Origin: Brevibacillus laterosporus DSM 25 | GTDB lineage: Bacteria; Bacillota; Bacilli; Brevibacillales; Brevibacillaceae | Assembly (NCBI RefSeq): GCF_002706795.1 | Contig: NZ_CP017705.1 | Coordinates: forward strand, 1,429,501 to 1,493,500 | Reading direction: 5' to 3' | DNA: 64,000 nucleotides | Shown here: positions 16,056 to 25,833 of the stretch, piece after piece | How the letters are laid out: each line of letters opens with the position of its first letter | Position numbering within the stretch: position 1 is the stretch's first letter | Program-made: the position numbers and the translations under genes | The notes under the pieces: generated by a model | What the model saw: only the letters and a program-made list of their open reading frames with translations | What the model was told of the DNA's origin: nothing | The model's database searches: none

Positions 16056-19000
16056 TTATTTACTAACAGTCTCCAATAAACTAGCGAAATCATTTGTATG
16101 TAGCGGCGGACTAAAGTAAAATCCCTGCATCTCATAGCAGTTCTTTTCCGTCAAGAAACTCTTCTGCTCTTCTGTCTCTACCCCTTCAGCAATTACATTC
16201 AGTTTTAAACTCCTAGCTAACGCAATGATATAAGAAACAATCTCTGCATCATCAGGATCAACTGTAATGTCACGAATAAAGGAACGATCTATTTTAAGAG
16301 TATCAACTGGAAATTTTTTCAGGTAGCTAAGCGAGGAGTATCCAGTCCCAAAATCATCAATAGATAAATGAATGCCTAAATCCTTAAGCTCATGCAAGGT
16401 AGTAATTGCCGTCTCTACCTTATGCATAGTGACACCCTCCGTAATCTCCACCTCTAAATATTGGGGCGCAAGACCGGTATCTTGCAAAACTTTGGCTATA
16501 GTTGCAACGAGGTTACGCTGTTGGAACTCAACTGGAGAAATATTGACAGCTACTCGTACTGGCTTTAATCCGGCTTGTTGCCATTTCTTATTTTGAATAC
16601 ATGCTGCTTTTAGAACATATTCATCCAACGTGACAATGAAGCCCATCTCTTCAGCTAACGGAATAAAATCACCTGGTGAGATCAGTCCTAACTTAGGATG
16701 CTCCCATCGCACCAGTGCCTCCATCCCAATTAGTTCCCCTGAGCTTAAATCATAACGAGGCTGGTATTGTAAAAAAAGTTCATTACGATCAATTGCATAG
16801 CGTAAATCCTGCATGAGAGTCAGCTTCTGGAAAGCACTCTTCGTCATAGCTGGCGTATACAATTGATAGATGTTCCCGCCCTTTTCTTTCGATCGATATA
16901 AAGCTGCCTTGGCATTTTTCACTAATTCTAGCTGTGTGGTTCCGTCATTTGGATACAAGCTAATACCAATACTACAAGTCATAGTTAAATCCTGGCCTTC
17001 CATCTCGAAGGGTAGTGCGATCTTGTTTAGCAACTCTTGTGAAAGATGAGCTACATCCTGAAGACTAGATATATCCGGGAAGATGAATTGGAACTCATCT
17101 CCTACCAAGCGACAAACAGTATCACCCTCACGCATATGATCAGCCAAACGAGCGGCGACTAATTGCAGTAGCTGATCTCCTGCGGCATGCCCCAATGTAT
17201 CATTAAATACCTTAAAACAATCCAAATCTAAAATGACCACAGCTAGCATACTTTCTGTACGCTTTGCTTGAGAAATAGCCAAGAGTAGACGATCATCAAA
17301 CAATACCCGATTTGGCAGCCCTGTCAACGAATCATAAAATAGCTGTTGGCTCATCATTTCTTCGTGTTTTTTGCGATCTGTCATATCTTTAAAAATCCAA
17401 ATTCTTCCATAATAATGTTGCTGAGATGAATCAATCGGTCCCGAATAGACCTCGTAGACTCGTCCATCATGGAAACTAATCTCCACTGTGTCAGATTGTA
17501 GCTTGTTCACTTGAGTAAGATCAAAAAGTACAGTCGCCTGATGATTATTTTTAATTTGTGACAACATGTACATTAGCCAATGATTAGCATTATTTTGTTG
17601 CTCCACATTTTCAAGTATCTTCCACATTTCTTTGCATTTTCGATTGTAATGCACGATTTGATCCCATTCATTTACAATTAGCATACCATCCATCATCGAT
17701 TCATGTGTAGCTCGCAAAATGGCATTATTTTTAATGAGTTGCTCTTCCGCCAATTTGCGTTCTAACTCAGCAGAAGCTCTGGACGCAAATAAATGTAACA
17801 TGGAATCAATCATTCCTGGATTTTTGATTGGTTTGCGACTCATAACGGCAAGAATTCCCATCGGACTGCCATTAGAATCATTTAAAAGATGTCCCATCTG
17901 GGCTTCCACTTTAAAGAAACGAAGAGATTGATCGAGCGGATATGCTTGTTGTATACCTTCCAGGACACAGCTTTTTCCAGCTCTAATCACCTCTTCAGTA
18001 GGAGTATGAGCAATATCGTACTCGACGTTCTCTAAATAAGCTTGCTTATCACTTATGGATATCGTAACTGCACGACCTGGTTTATCCTTATGTAGTACTG
18101 CAATAAATGCATAATCTAATTCCAAGACATCTATCAATGTGCGACTCAGATAGTGAAAAAACTCTTCCCCCATCTTGTTGGTAATCCCTTGAGTCACTAC
18201 GTGTAACATTTCTTCTACTTGTTTTTGTTCAGTCACATCGGTCAAAAAACCAACTATTTCTGTCACTTTTTGATTGATCGTATCACAATTCTGAATGATT
18301 ACTGGTTTCATATGTCCATGATACAGCCTGTTATCAAGTGAAATATGAAAATCAACTGTATCCTGTAAAAAGGCACGCTCCACATGACTTTTCATTATTT
18401 TTACCATGTCAGGTAGCATTACATCTTCTAAGGGGCCCTCTTTCATGCCTACTCCAAACCTCTTAGTAAGTGCCCCCTCAAATAACGTAACGGTAATTTG
18501 GCTATCTTCTCGTTTTTCAAAGGAAAACAGGACGTGAGGCAGAATCGATAAACTGGTTTTAAACTTTTGATCATACCGTTTCTTTTTCTGTTCCGCACGT
18601 TTTGACTGCGTAATATCTAACACTGTGCCGACAATCTCGGTCACCGTATCGCCTTCCAAAAGGGGGGAGATTTGCGTAATATAAAAGCGTTTGTTCTGCT
18701 CAAATTCATACCATACACAACAACCAGAGAATGCTTCTTCAAATTTTTGCTGAACAAAGGGAGCCATATCAGGATGAAAAATTTCGGTAATGGTTTTACC
18801 CTCTACATCCTTTGTCGTAACTCCTAGATCCTCTGCAATTGTGCCTTCCGAAAAGGTTAGAACAAAAGAGCCATTCTCTTGTCGTTTACCTGCAAAAATT
18901 TGATTTTGTAAGGTTTCAAAGATTCTTTTATGTTGCTGTGTTAGTTCCTGTAGCTTTTTTTCCATTTGAGCTATACTTTTTTGTAAATTAGCAATTTGAC

Positions 19001-19076
19001 TCTCCTGCTCTCCAATGGTGCGAAGACGCTCGGTGTTCTTCAATTGTTGCGGGGAATAATAATCTCTGTCAGACAT
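16056..19076 (-). CDS. PAS-PAS-GAF-PAS-GGDEF-EAL cyclic-di-GMP signalling protein
   Basis: This 1006-aa cytoplasmic multidomain protein starts with a coiled coil (about 1-55). PAS domains follow at about 55-155 and 165-285, a GAF domain at about 290-445 and a third PAS at about 450-570. The GGDEF domain (about 575-740) has a signature changed to VGDEF near residue 657. The EAL domain (about 750-1000) keeps EALVRW (near 785), NISP, EITE, DDFGTGYSS, LKID and AEGVE. The EAL should be an active cyclic-di-GMP phosphodiesterase. The GGDEF may only bind GTP. The ligands of the sensor domains are unknown. It starts at an ATG with AGGAGG upstream and is probably a single gene. Confidence 0.9.
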   Translation of the reverse strand: MSDRDYYSPQQLKNTERLRTIGEQESQIANLQKSIAQMEKKLQELTQQHKRIFETLQNQIFAGKRQENGSFVLTFSEGTIAEDLGVTTKDVEGKTITEIFHPDMAPFVQQKFEEAFSGCCVWYEFEQNKRFYITQISPLLEGDTVTEIVGTVLDITQSKRAEQKKKRYDQKFKTSLSILPHVLFSFEKREDSQITVTLFEGALTKRFGVGMKEGPLEDVMLPDMVKIMKSHVERAFLQDTVDFHISLDNRLYHGHMKPVIIQNCDTINQKVTEIVGFLTDVTEQKQVEEMLHVVTQGITNKMGEEFFHYLSRTLIDVLELDYAFIAVLHKDKPGRAVTISISDKQAYLENVEYDIAHTPTEEVIRAGKSCVLEGIQQAYPLDQSLRFFKVEAQMGHLLNDSNGSPMGILAVMSRKPIKNPGMIDSMLHLFASRASAELERKLAEEQLIKNNAILRATHESMMDGMLIVNEWDQIVHYNRKCKEMWKILENVEQQNNANHWLMYMLSQIKNNHQATVLFDLTQVNKLQSDTVEISFHDGRVYEVYSGPIDSSQQHYYGRIWIFKDMTDRKKHEEMMSQQLFYDSLTGLPNRVLFDDRLLLAISQAKRTESMLAVVILDLDCFKVFNDTLGHAAGDQLLQLVAARLADHMREGDTVCRLVGDEFQFIFPDISSLQDVAHLSQELLNKIALPFEMEGQDLTMTCSIGISLYPNDGTTQLELVKNAKAALYRSKEKGGNIYQLYTPAMTKSAFQKLTLMQDLRYAIDRNELFLQYQPRYDLSSGELIGMEALVRWEHPKLGLISPGDFIPLAEEMGFIVTLDEYVLKAACIQNKKWQQAGLKPVRVAVNISPVEFQQRNLVATIAKVLQDTGLAPQYLEVEITEGVTMHKVETAITTLHELKDLGIHLSIDDFGTGYSSLSYLKKFPVDTLKIDRSFIRDITVDPDDAEIVSYIIALARSLKLNVIAEGVETEEQKSFLTEKNCYEMQGFYFSPPLHTNDFASLLETVSK

Positions 19077-19080
19077 GAGC

Positions 19081-19569
19081 TACCTCCTACCCTTACACCT
19101 TTTCCTACGAATGTGGATGTAATCAATCCACCCAAATACTCCTCATTACCATTCAATCTATCTGTTTTATCTAGAGTAGACTTACTCTATACACTCTGAA
19201 GGCTAGTAAAGATCGCATCAATAGCACTTTGATATTCGACTTTTTTCGTATTAATTCCTGCCTTGGTTTTAAAAAAACGGGTTTTTCTTCCTATATATTT
19301 ATAAGTAAATTATATATTTCGGACCAAATATATATTCTATAATAATGTTCCTTCTAAAAATATTTTTATCTTTATAATCGTTTATCTAGTAGGCAGGTTT
19401 GTGCTACCTATGTCATCATAACAATCCAAAAAAGCTACAGATTCCACTCACTGTTTCACAATAAGTAGACTCCCGTAGCTATCTTTAGCTAATTATTCAT
19501 CTCGTCGTAATTCTAGCCTTCTTAAAGTTCGTTATTACCCTAGTGTACGTAATTCCTTCCTTATCATTT
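19081..19569. other. Gene-free AT-rich stretch
   Basis: About 490 bases lie between the GGDEF/EAL gene and the YheC/YheD gene. It holds the promoter region of the former and a likely terminator (19429-19480) of the latter. The middle (19250-19400) is very AT-rich. I see no gene or RNA motif in it. Confidence 0.6.
19429..19480 (-). terminator. Possible terminator of the YheC/YheD gene
   Basis: On the minus strand AGCTAC pairs with GTAGCT across a long loop and TTTTTT follows. Confidence 0.45.
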
Positions 19570-20658
19570 CTAAGAATTGTTTTTCTGAGTCTCAGCAAGC
19601 CACATGGCATAAGCTAGGGGATTTCGGACTGCCTTCGTATATAATTTGGCTTTTCCCATCCCTAAAAAGATATCACGCCCCGGTTTTGGATTAACCTCAA
19701 TTAACCAAATTTGACCAGATGTATCTATCCCGATATCTAAACCAAATTCCAACATTCGGCCATACTTTTCCTCTAATTTCTGAACGGTATAATAAGCTAG
19801 TTCATGACATTCATGTAAAATCCTTTTACTTTTGACTTCACCAAATCTGTTGTTCATGAAAATGGTAAAGTCAGTAGCCCTACCACCGTTATGCAAGTTA
19901 GAGGTAGCACTGTTCAATACTCCAACCCTTACTCCTAACCCAGTAATACTCCATTTTCCTTGTTGATCTTTTTGAATTAATAAGCGTGTATCACTTGGTC
20001 TGTCGGGTAGCAATTCTAAATCAAGACCTTGTTGAACCATAAAATGACCATTTCGAATCAGTTCCTGATCTACCCAAAGATTGACCCGTTGGACCATAGC
20101 ATCCCTAGATGTGACTTGCCATGTTTTATGCTGAAGATTCTTATTCCGCCCAATCAGCAAAAAGCCACCTTTTATCTTTGAAATTTTGAGAACACTACGT
20201 CCACCTGTACCGTTGCCTGGCTTTACATAAACAATCGGAAAATCCTCTATATAAGCCTGTAAGGCTTTTTCTGAATAAAATTCAGTTCGTGGCATCCATT
20301 TCCTCATGGTTTTGTCTGTCCATAAATATTCTGTTATATTCCATTTATTAGAAAAAACACTATTTGCATACAAAAAATGTTTTTTACGCCGAAAGGATAA
20401 GTATCCTGGTTGCCTAGTTCGGCAACGATCTATGACTACTTCTGGCCATCTAAACCACTTGCTCCTCCAGCCTCCTTGTTTATCTGGTACATACCCTCTG
20501 ACTCGCCGTTGCTTGACGAATACATCACGATGCGAAAATAAAAATACCGATGCCCCTAGCTCCTTCCCCTGATTGATCAAATTCCGAAAGTATTTTGGTT
20601 CTTTAAACGTCGTTCCTTCTCTCCATGTTAAGATCCCTATCAGCTTTCTGTTAGCCAT
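19570..20658 (-). CDS. YheC/YheD family ATP-grasp protein (spore coat-associated)
   Basis: This 362-aa protein resembles YheC/YheD. It has an N-terminal domain (LIGILTWREGTTFKEPKYFR) followed by an ATP-grasp fold with IVYVKPGNGTGGRSV (phosphate-binding loop) and FGLDIGIDTSGQIWLIEVNPKPGRD (metal and ATP contacts). B. subtilis YheC and YheD are spore coat-associated; YheD forms rings around the forespore. The catalytic substrate is unknown. The ATG at 20658 is used because AAAGG lies about 9 bases upstream; two further ATG codons just ahead overlap the ribosome site. The gene stands alone behind the terminator of the lipoprotein gene. Confidence 0.82.
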   Translation of the reverse strand: MANRKLIGILTWREGTTFKEPKYFRNLINQGKELGASVFLFSHRDVFVKQRRVRGYVPDKQGGWRSKWFRWPEVVIDRCRTRQPGYLSFRRKKHFLYANSVFSNKWNITEYLWTDKTMRKWMPRTEFYSEKALQAYIEDFPIVYVKPGNGTGGRSVLKISKIKGGFLLIGRNKNLQHKTWQVTSRDAMVQRVNLWVDQELIRNGHFMVQQGLDLELLPDRPSDTRLLIQKDQQGKWSITGLGVRVGVLNSATSNLHNGGRATDFTIFMNNRFGEVKSKRILHECHELAYYTVQKLEEKYGRMLEFGLDIGIDTSGQIWLIEVNPKPGRDIFLGMGKAKLYTKAVRNPLAYAMWLAETQKNNS

Positions 20659-20766
20659 TCTCATCATCCTTTTTCAACCTTGGTATCATCAGATTATGAA
20701 TAGACCAACACTCAAGTGATTCCAAACGTAACATGATTGTCCAAGCAACAAAGAAAAATGCAATAC

Positions 20767-20812
20767 TAAAAAACCTACTCTTTTCCCTCATTAGACGGGC
20801 AAGGTAGGTTTC
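20767..20812 (-). terminator. Terminator of the lipoprotein gene at 20841
   Basis: On the minus strand AAACCTAC pairs with GTAGGTTT and TTTT follows. It separates the lipoprotein from the YheC/YheD gene. Confidence 0.7.
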
Positions 20813-20840
20813 CTGTTCTACTATTTCTTTTGTTATATCT

Positions 20841-21488
20841 TTAACGCTTAGGAAAGATGTAAATCTCCGTATAGGTGTCAAAATACTGTAGGTCAAATAT
20901 TGCCGTTTCTGTTTTCCAATGGGCAGAGTACGAAGAAGGAGCACCTATCTCTTTACGTTGTTCGCCCTCTCCTAAAAGACTGGATATCTGTTTGATTAGA
21001 TCATGCATCTTTGTATTCTTTTCATACGTTAATGTAATTTGCATTACTTTGTTATTGTTTATAATATATTGAGCTCTCGCCGGTTCATTCCATTGAAACC
21101 ACGTTTCCTTGTATTCAATAGCAGATAGGAATTTTCCGTCTGCATTATAACCGTATTCCTTTTTGCCTTCACCTTTTTCCGCAAATAATTGCTCTATTGT
21201 CATACCAATCACTTTACTAGGGTTACTTGGCATTATATCTTTATCTTTATCCCATTGTTTCTCCATACCCGTCTGTTTCACAGTAGATGAAGTTTGGCTT
21301 GTAGGTTGAGACTTCTCCTGTTGCTCTAGCTTTGGAGCCCCATTGGGTATTTCGTTCGAAACTTCTAATTTTGTCTCTTCTGCACCAACATTCGATAGTA
21401 TCGAGGGATTTGTTAACGTCGAATCACTACATCCGGTGACAAGTAAAAGGCCAAGGGTTAAAAGCCCCATCCATTTATGGTTTTTCAT
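20841..21488 (-). CDS. Predicted lipoprotein, hypothetical
   Basis: This 215-aa protein has a lipoprotein signal (lipobox VTGC near residue 20) and a polar Gln/Ser-rich linker (residues about 25-80). A small beta-rich C-terminal domain starts around IGMTIEQLFAEKGEGKKEYGYN. I do not recognise the family. The segment resembles short domains that evaluate a stored reference state (such as small DUF4309/YjgB-like lipoproteins), but that is a guess. It is a single-gene transcript ending at the terminator at 20767. Confidence 0.65.
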   Translation of the reverse strand: MKNHKWMGLLTLGLLLVTGCSDSTLTNPSILSNVGAEETKLEVSNEIPNGAPKLEQQEKSQPTSQTSSTVKQTGMEKQWDKDKDIMPSNPSKVIGMTIEQLFAEKGEGKKEYGYNADGKFLSAIEYKETWFQWNEPARAQYIINNNKVMQITLTYEKNTKMHDLIKQISSLLGEGEQRKEIGAPSSYSAHWKTETAIFDLQYFDTYTEIYIFPKR

Positions 21489-21586
21489 TCATCATCTTCT
21501 CTTTCTGTTATGATTGCACCTTTATCATAACGGTTACCCTGCGGTGAAGTCTTTACAAAAAGGTTACACCTTATTTTTTCCATTTT

Positions 21587-21910
21587 CTAAACGCGTTCGA
21601 TTGGTTGAACACCTGCTTTTTCTAAAGCTTCATACACCTGTTTTAACTTTGGATTTCCTTCTCCGACAATTTCCCCGGAAATTACGACAAGTGGATACCA
21701 CAAATCTTCTTCTTCGATACGTTTAGCCCATAAACGATCTACTTCTGTCGTGGGATGTAAAAAATCACAGTAACGTACGACAAATTGCTCTTGTACAAAC
21801 TTTTTTCCAGCAGCTGCTTCTAGCCAAGCTGCCGTTTCTTTGGCTGAAGGTAGATTCACACAGCTTGCGCATAGTTGCTCCGTTCCATATACCAAAATTT
21901 CTACTTTCAT
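21587..21910 (-). CDS. yuzD: YuzD-like thioredoxin-fold protein (DUF1462)
   Basis: This 107-aa protein has a CxxC at Cys14/Cys17 (EQLCASCVNLPS) near the N-terminus and a DLWYPLVVISGEIVGEGNP segment typical of YuzD. The fold is thioredoxin-like; a redox or metal-related role is possible but not shown. In B. subtilis yuzD sits beside nfu (yutI). Here the mcc genes lie between the two. A GGAGGG ribosome site precedes the ATG. Confidence 0.82.
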   Translation of the reverse strand: MKVEILVYGTEQLCASCVNLPSAKETAAWLEAAAGKKFVQEQFVVRYCDFLHPTTEVDRLWAKRIEEEDLWYPLVVISGEIVGEGNPKLKQVYEALEKAGVQPIERV

Positions 21911-22138
21911 TTGAATCCCTCCGCTTCCCTATTTGTCTTCATTATATTGTTTTTGGTTTACAACCGTCTATGTCGATTGAACATTCTAATCTTTCTCAAA
22001 AAATAACATTTCGATGTTCATAAAAGAATAGACGACAGATGTAATAGATAGCTTCTTGTATTCATCTGATTGATTTAGAGTATCTCTAACAGGTAAAATA
22101 CATGCATCTATCCAAACTAAGAAAGCTGTATATGCTAA

Positions 22139-22179
22139 AGAAGCCAACCCAACATTTTTCGCTGTTTGGGTTGGCTTCT
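22139..22179. terminator. Terminator downstream of mccB
   Basis: A perfect 11-bp stem, AAGCCAACCCA..TGGGTTGGCTT, lies just after the minus-strand mccB stop. T-tracts are only partial. Confidence 0.65.
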
Positions 22180-22208
22180 TTGATTTCCACACTTACAAAT
22201 ATGGATTT

Positions 22209-23342
22209 TTATGATAAAGCTTGTTCCAGATCTTCCATTAAATCCTCTACATCCTCAATACCTACAGAAATACGGAGTAATCCATCTGTTATCCCTAGCT
22301 CTGCACGTCGTTCAGCAGGGATCGAAGCATGCGTCATGCGAGCAGGTAATCCGATCAAGCTTTCTACTGCCCCTAAAGATTCAGCTAGAGTGAAATATTT
22401 CAATTTAGATAGGACTTCTTCTGCCCGGCTATCGCTACCCACATCAAAAGAAATCATACCACCAAAACCACGTGCTTGTTTTTTCATCTGCTCATGTCCT
22501 GGATGGGAAGCAAGACCTGGATAAAGCACACGGCTGATCGAAGCTTGTTCTTGTAACCAGTGAGCCAATTGATTAGCGTTCTTCTCATGTTCCTCCATAC
22601 GGATTCCCAAAGTCTTAGCTCCACGTAACAACAACCATGAATCCTGAGGACCTAAAATAGCCCCAATAGCATTTTGCTGGAAGTGCAGTTGTTCGCCAAG
22701 CTCAGCTTCTTTAGTAACAACGATACCAGCTACCACGTCACTATGCCCGCCTAAATATTTAGTTGCGCTATGGAAAACAATATCGGCACCTAAGTCTAAT
22801 GGATTCTGCCAATAAGGAGTCATAAACGTATTATCTACTACAAGTAGAACTCCTTTCGATTTCGCAATCGCAGCTACCGCTCTTACATCTGATACGTTTA
22901 GCAATGGGTTTGTAGGTGTTTCCATAATAATCATTCGAGTATTTGGACGTAATGCTTTTTCAACAGCAGCAAGATCAGTCGTATCTACATAAGTAGCTTC
23001 CAAGCCCAATTTAGAGAATACGCGAGTAATAACGCGATAAGTACCACCGTAGACATCATCTCCCACAACCAGATGATCACCTTGACTGCATAAGGATAAA
23101 ATGGTGGATAGAGCTGCCATCCCCGAACCAAACGCTAATCCTCGGGCCCCACCTTCTATATCAGCCATGTAGGTTTCTAATGCATGGCGTGTCGGATTAC
23201 CTGTACGAGAATATTCATAGCCTTTATGAACGCCAATTCCTTCTTGTTTATAGGTACTCACCTGATAAATCGGTGTAGATACTGCTCCTGTATGAATATC
23301 CCCCTCAATACCACCGTGAATTAATCGAGTTTTCATTTTCAT
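22209..23342 (-). CDS. mccB: Cystathionine gamma-lyase / homocysteine gamma-lyase (MccB-like)
   Basis: This 377-aa protein is a PLP enzyme of the Cys/Met metabolism family. It has YEYSRTGNPTRHALE, GSGMAALST, ETPTNPLLNVSD and the PLP lysine in HSATKYLGGHSD (about residue 195). Neighbouring mccA makes cystathionine from homocysteine and a serine derivative, so gamma-lyase activity toward cysteine is the best reading. Cystathionine gamma-synthase is harder to exclude by sequence alone. The ATG at 23342 has GGGGGGT upstream and follows the mccA stop by one base, so the two are translationally coupled. Confidence 0.82.
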   Translation of the reverse strand: MKMKTRLIHGGIEGDIHTGAVSTPIYQVSTYKQEGIGVHKGYEYSRTGNPTRHALETYMADIEGGARGLAFGSGMAALSTILSLCSQGDHLVVGDDVYGGTYRVITRVFSKLGLEATYVDTTDLAAVEKALRPNTRMIIMETPTNPLLNVSDVRAVAAIAKSKGVLLVVDNTFMTPYWQNPLDLGADIVFHSATKYLGGHSDVVAGIVVTKEAELGEQLHFQQNAIGAILGPQDSWLLLRGAKTLGIRMEEHEKNANQLAHWLQEQASISRVLYPGLASHPGHEQMKKQARGFGGMISFDVGSDSRAEEVLSKLKYFTLAESLGAVESLIGLPARMTHASIPAERRAELGITDGLLRISVGIEDVEDLMEDLEQALS

Positions 23343-23343
23343 G

Positions 23344-24267
23344 TTATAGACCCCCCTGATAGATTTGTTTCGATAGATAACGCTCACTACTATCTGCAAA
23401 TAGCACAACAATATTCGTTCCTGGAGCAGATTTTTCTGCTTCCTTAAGAGCCGCATGTAAAGCTGCACCCGCTGAGCTACCAGCCAAAATACCTTCTTTA
23501 CCTGCCAATTCTTTTACAAGAGAGAAGGCTTCCTCGTCCAAAACTGTATATATGGCATCAAAATAGGAAGTATCCATAAAGCCTGGGATAAACTCCATAC
23601 CGATACCCTCTGTTTTATGTGGGCCAGATTCTCCTCCATTTAAGATAGAGCCCTCTGGTTCAACAATAACAGTTCTTATAGATGCACGCTGTTCTTTTAG
23701 ATAACGTGCCACTCCCATAAAGGTACCACCAGAACCTGCACCTGCCACAAAGGTATGCACCTGACCATCCATTTGATCCCAAATTTCGGGGCCTGTTGTT
23801 TTATAATGAGCTTCTGGGTTAGCTGGGTTGGCAAATTGTTGTGGCACAAAAGCTCCTGGAATCGTCTCAGCTAATTCTTTTGCCTTAGCTATTGCTCCTT
23901 TAATTCCTAATTCCGTTGGCGTATTTACCACTTCCGCCCCCAAAGCGCGCATAAGCTCTTGCTTTTCCATCGAAAACTTTTCAGGTACGCAAAAGATCAC
24001 ACGATAAGAAGTATTAACTGCGGCAAGTGCTACGCCAACCCCTGTGTTACCTGCTGTTGGTTCAATAATGGTCCCACCAGGTTGCAATAGACCGCGTTCC
24101 TCTGCATCTCGTATTAATTCTACTCCGAGACGATCTTTTACACTACCCCCTGGATTATAGGACTCCAGTTTGGCAAACAGACGAACCCCCTCAGGTAAAG
24201 CAAATTGCGTCAGTTCAACGATAGGTGTATTTCCAATTAATTCCTTTATGTTGCGATAAACCTTCAC
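23344..24267 (-). CDS. mccA: Cysteine synthase family enzyme (MccA-like cystathionine beta-synthase)
   Basis: This 307-aa fold-type II PLP enzyme has the PLP lysine at Lys44 (NPGGSVKDRLG), the phosphate/substrate loop EPTAGNTGVGVA and GAGSGGTFMGVARYL. It resembles CysK/CysM, but coupling to mccB suggests that it condenses homocysteine with O-acetylserine in the Bacillus methionine-to-cysteine route. The GTG at 24267 has GGAGG upstream; the frame continues seven codons further upstream to an ATG. No mtnN or yrrT gene is adjacent. Confidence 0.82.
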   Translation of the reverse strand: MKVYRNIKELIGNTPIVELTQFALPEGVRLFAKLESYNPGGSVKDRLGVELIRDAEERGLLQPGGTIIEPTAGNTGVGVALAAVNTSYRVIFCVPEKFSMEKQELMRALGAEVVNTPTELGIKGAIAKAKELAETIPGAFVPQQFANPANPEAHYKTTGPEIWDQMDGQVHTFVAGAGSGGTFMGVARYLKEQRASIRTVIVEPEGSILNGGESGPHKTEGIGMEFIPGFMDTSYFDAIYTVLDEEAFSLVKELAGKEGILAGSSAGAALHAALKEAEKSAPGTNIVVLFADSSERYLSKQIYQGGL

Positions 24268-24528
24268 GTAGATCTTCCTCCGATCCAATGTTTATATGCA
24301 GGAATGTATAAGTACAAGTAGGAACGCCATTAGTATACCATGCTTTTAGCTAACTTTTTGCATTTATCTTAACATTGTCCACACAGGATGGACCTTTCTT
24401 ATGAATCAGTAGCAATAGTCCATTTCCCACCTATTTTTGATAAAAGAATGATAATAAGTATAGAAACTCATGGATTTTCGTAAGTAGGGAGATTATAATA
24501 GAATGGAGTTGAAAAGGAGTGATTATCC

Positions 24529-24750
24529 ATGAAAGAACAAGTACAAGAAGTACTAGAAAAGCTTCGTCCGTACCTTCAACGCGATGGCGGTGACGTTGAG
24601 CTTGTTGACGTTGAAGATGGCATCGTTAAACTACGTTTGATGGGTGCTTGCGGTAGCTGCCCTTCTTCTACCATCACCCTAAAAGCCGGTATTGAACGCG
24701 CATTAGTTGAAGAAGTACCTGGTGTTGTAGAAGTTCAACAAGTATTTTAA
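24529..24750 (+). CDS. nfu: NifU-like Fe-S scaffold (Nfu, YutI-like)
   Basis: This 73-aa single-domain Nfu protein has the cluster-binding CxxC at Cys41/Cys44 ([10 protein letters not shown]) and [20 protein letters not shown] typical of the NifU C-terminal domain. It receives and delivers [4Fe-4S] clusters in the cytoplasm. AAGGAGTG precedes the ATG. It is a single gene with its own terminator. B. subtilis YutI is the direct counterpart. Confidence 0.92.
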   Translation: MKEQVQEVLEKLRPYLQRDGGDVELVDVEDGIVKLRLMGACGSCPSSTITLKAGIERALVEEVPGVVEVQQVF

Positions 24751-24766
24751 GATTATTATACGATTG

Positions 24767-24803
24767 AAAGCATTCATGCGCCTATGCCTTGAATGCTTTT
24801 TTT
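24767..24803 (+). terminator. Terminator of nfu
   Basis: AAAGCATTCA pairs with TGAATGCTTT and a T-run follows. Confidence 0.85.
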
Positions 24804-24840
24804 GTTTAAAACCGGATTAACATATAGGAAAAGTCCGATT

Positions 24841-25833
24841 TTACTTATTCGGACTTTCCCCTACATAGCGATCAAAAAACTGTAATACTCGCCGAGAATA
24901 TAACTCCCTATCTCTTGTATAACACCGTACATGATCGGCTTCTGGTACTAGCCACAATTCTGCTTCGGGGTGCATGGCTGCTTCATATAATTTTTCACTT
25001 TCCTTATAAGGAATTGTCTTATCCTCTCTACCATGGATTAGGAGCAACGGTCTAGAACCGTATCGTTTGACGGCCTCGATGGGCTTTACCTGCTTTGGGC
25101 TTGCCCCCACCAGAATGGGAATCACGGTTAAGATAATCGATGTAAACGGAAATGAAGGAAGTCTTGTCCATATTGGCAAATTGTTAGAAAGATAATCAGA
25201 TAACAAAGCAAAGGAACAATCCGCAACAACCGCATTCACACGTTCATCTTCTCCTGCAACCATAAGAGAGGTAGCTGCTCCCATAGAAAAACCAATCAAA
25301 CCGATAGAATGACCTGGAGCTCGTTTTTTGGCGAAATCAATTGCTCCTAACAAATCCTTCTGTTCATATAAGCCAATTGTAGTCAAGCTTCCTTCTGACT
25401 CCCCAGCATTACGAAAATCAAAAAGTATGGCATCATAGCCGGCCTCCACAAAGGATTTAGCAAGTGTCAATGCCGGTAAATGCTGTTCTAAGCGATTCTG
25501 TCTGTAGCCATGAGCAACAATAATGGTAGCATGCTTGAGCGGTTGTACATGTTGGCTCTCCTGTGTAGCCATGTCTGCTCCCTCATCCATTTGTTTCAAA
25601 TGCGCTTCTTGGTGTTTAGCGGCAGAAAAATACCAGCCCTTCATTTTTAACTGATCACGACTTGGAAATGAAATACAGTCATATACAGATAAACCGTAAT
25701 CCTCTGGATAATTGGTGATAGGCTTGCGCCTTGGATGTAGTAATTTTTGACCAATATACACACTAATCACGACTAGCAACACTATCAATACAAAGATGAA
25801 ACAGACCAAAAACATCAACAGGGGTTGACTCAT
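24841..25833 (-). CDS. Alpha/beta hydrolase with N-terminal membrane anchor
   Basis: This 330-aa protein has one hydrophobic N-terminal segment (about residues 5-28), likely a membrane anchor. A serine-hydrolase fold follows, with the nucleophile in IGFSMGAAT (about residue 181), an aspartate in HGREDKTIP and a histidine in PEADHVRCY. The oxyanion stretch VAHGYRQNR precedes them. The substrate is unknown. Its start overlaps the stop of the upstream 2-hydroxyacid dehydrogenase (ATGA), so they form an operon with yutH. Confidence 0.85.
   Translation of the reverse strand: MSQPLLMFLVCFIFVLIVLLVVISVYIGQKLLHPRRKPITNYPEDYGLSVYDCISFPSRDQLKMKGWYFSAAKHQEAHLKQMDEGADMATQESQHVQPLKHATIIVAHGYRQNRLEQHLPALTLAKSFVEAGYDAILFDFRNAGESEGSLTTIGLYEQKDLLGAIDFAKKRAPGHSIGLIGFSMGAATSLMVAGEDERVNAVVADCSFALLSDYLSNNLPIWTRLPSFPFTSIILTVIPILVGASPKQVKPIEAVKRYGSRPLLLIHGREDKTIPYKESEKLYEAAMHPEAELWLVPEADHVRCYTRDRELYSRRVLQFFDRYVGESPNK

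Noticed and set aside
20651..20944. 97-codon minus-strand frame between the lipoprotein and YheC/YheD genes
   Set aside because: It overlaps the lipoprotein gene in another frame and runs through a clear terminator at 20767-20812.
21986..22192. 68-codon minus-strand frame downstream of mccB
   Set aside because: It begins inside the terminator stem at 22139-22179 and has no ribosome site or family match.
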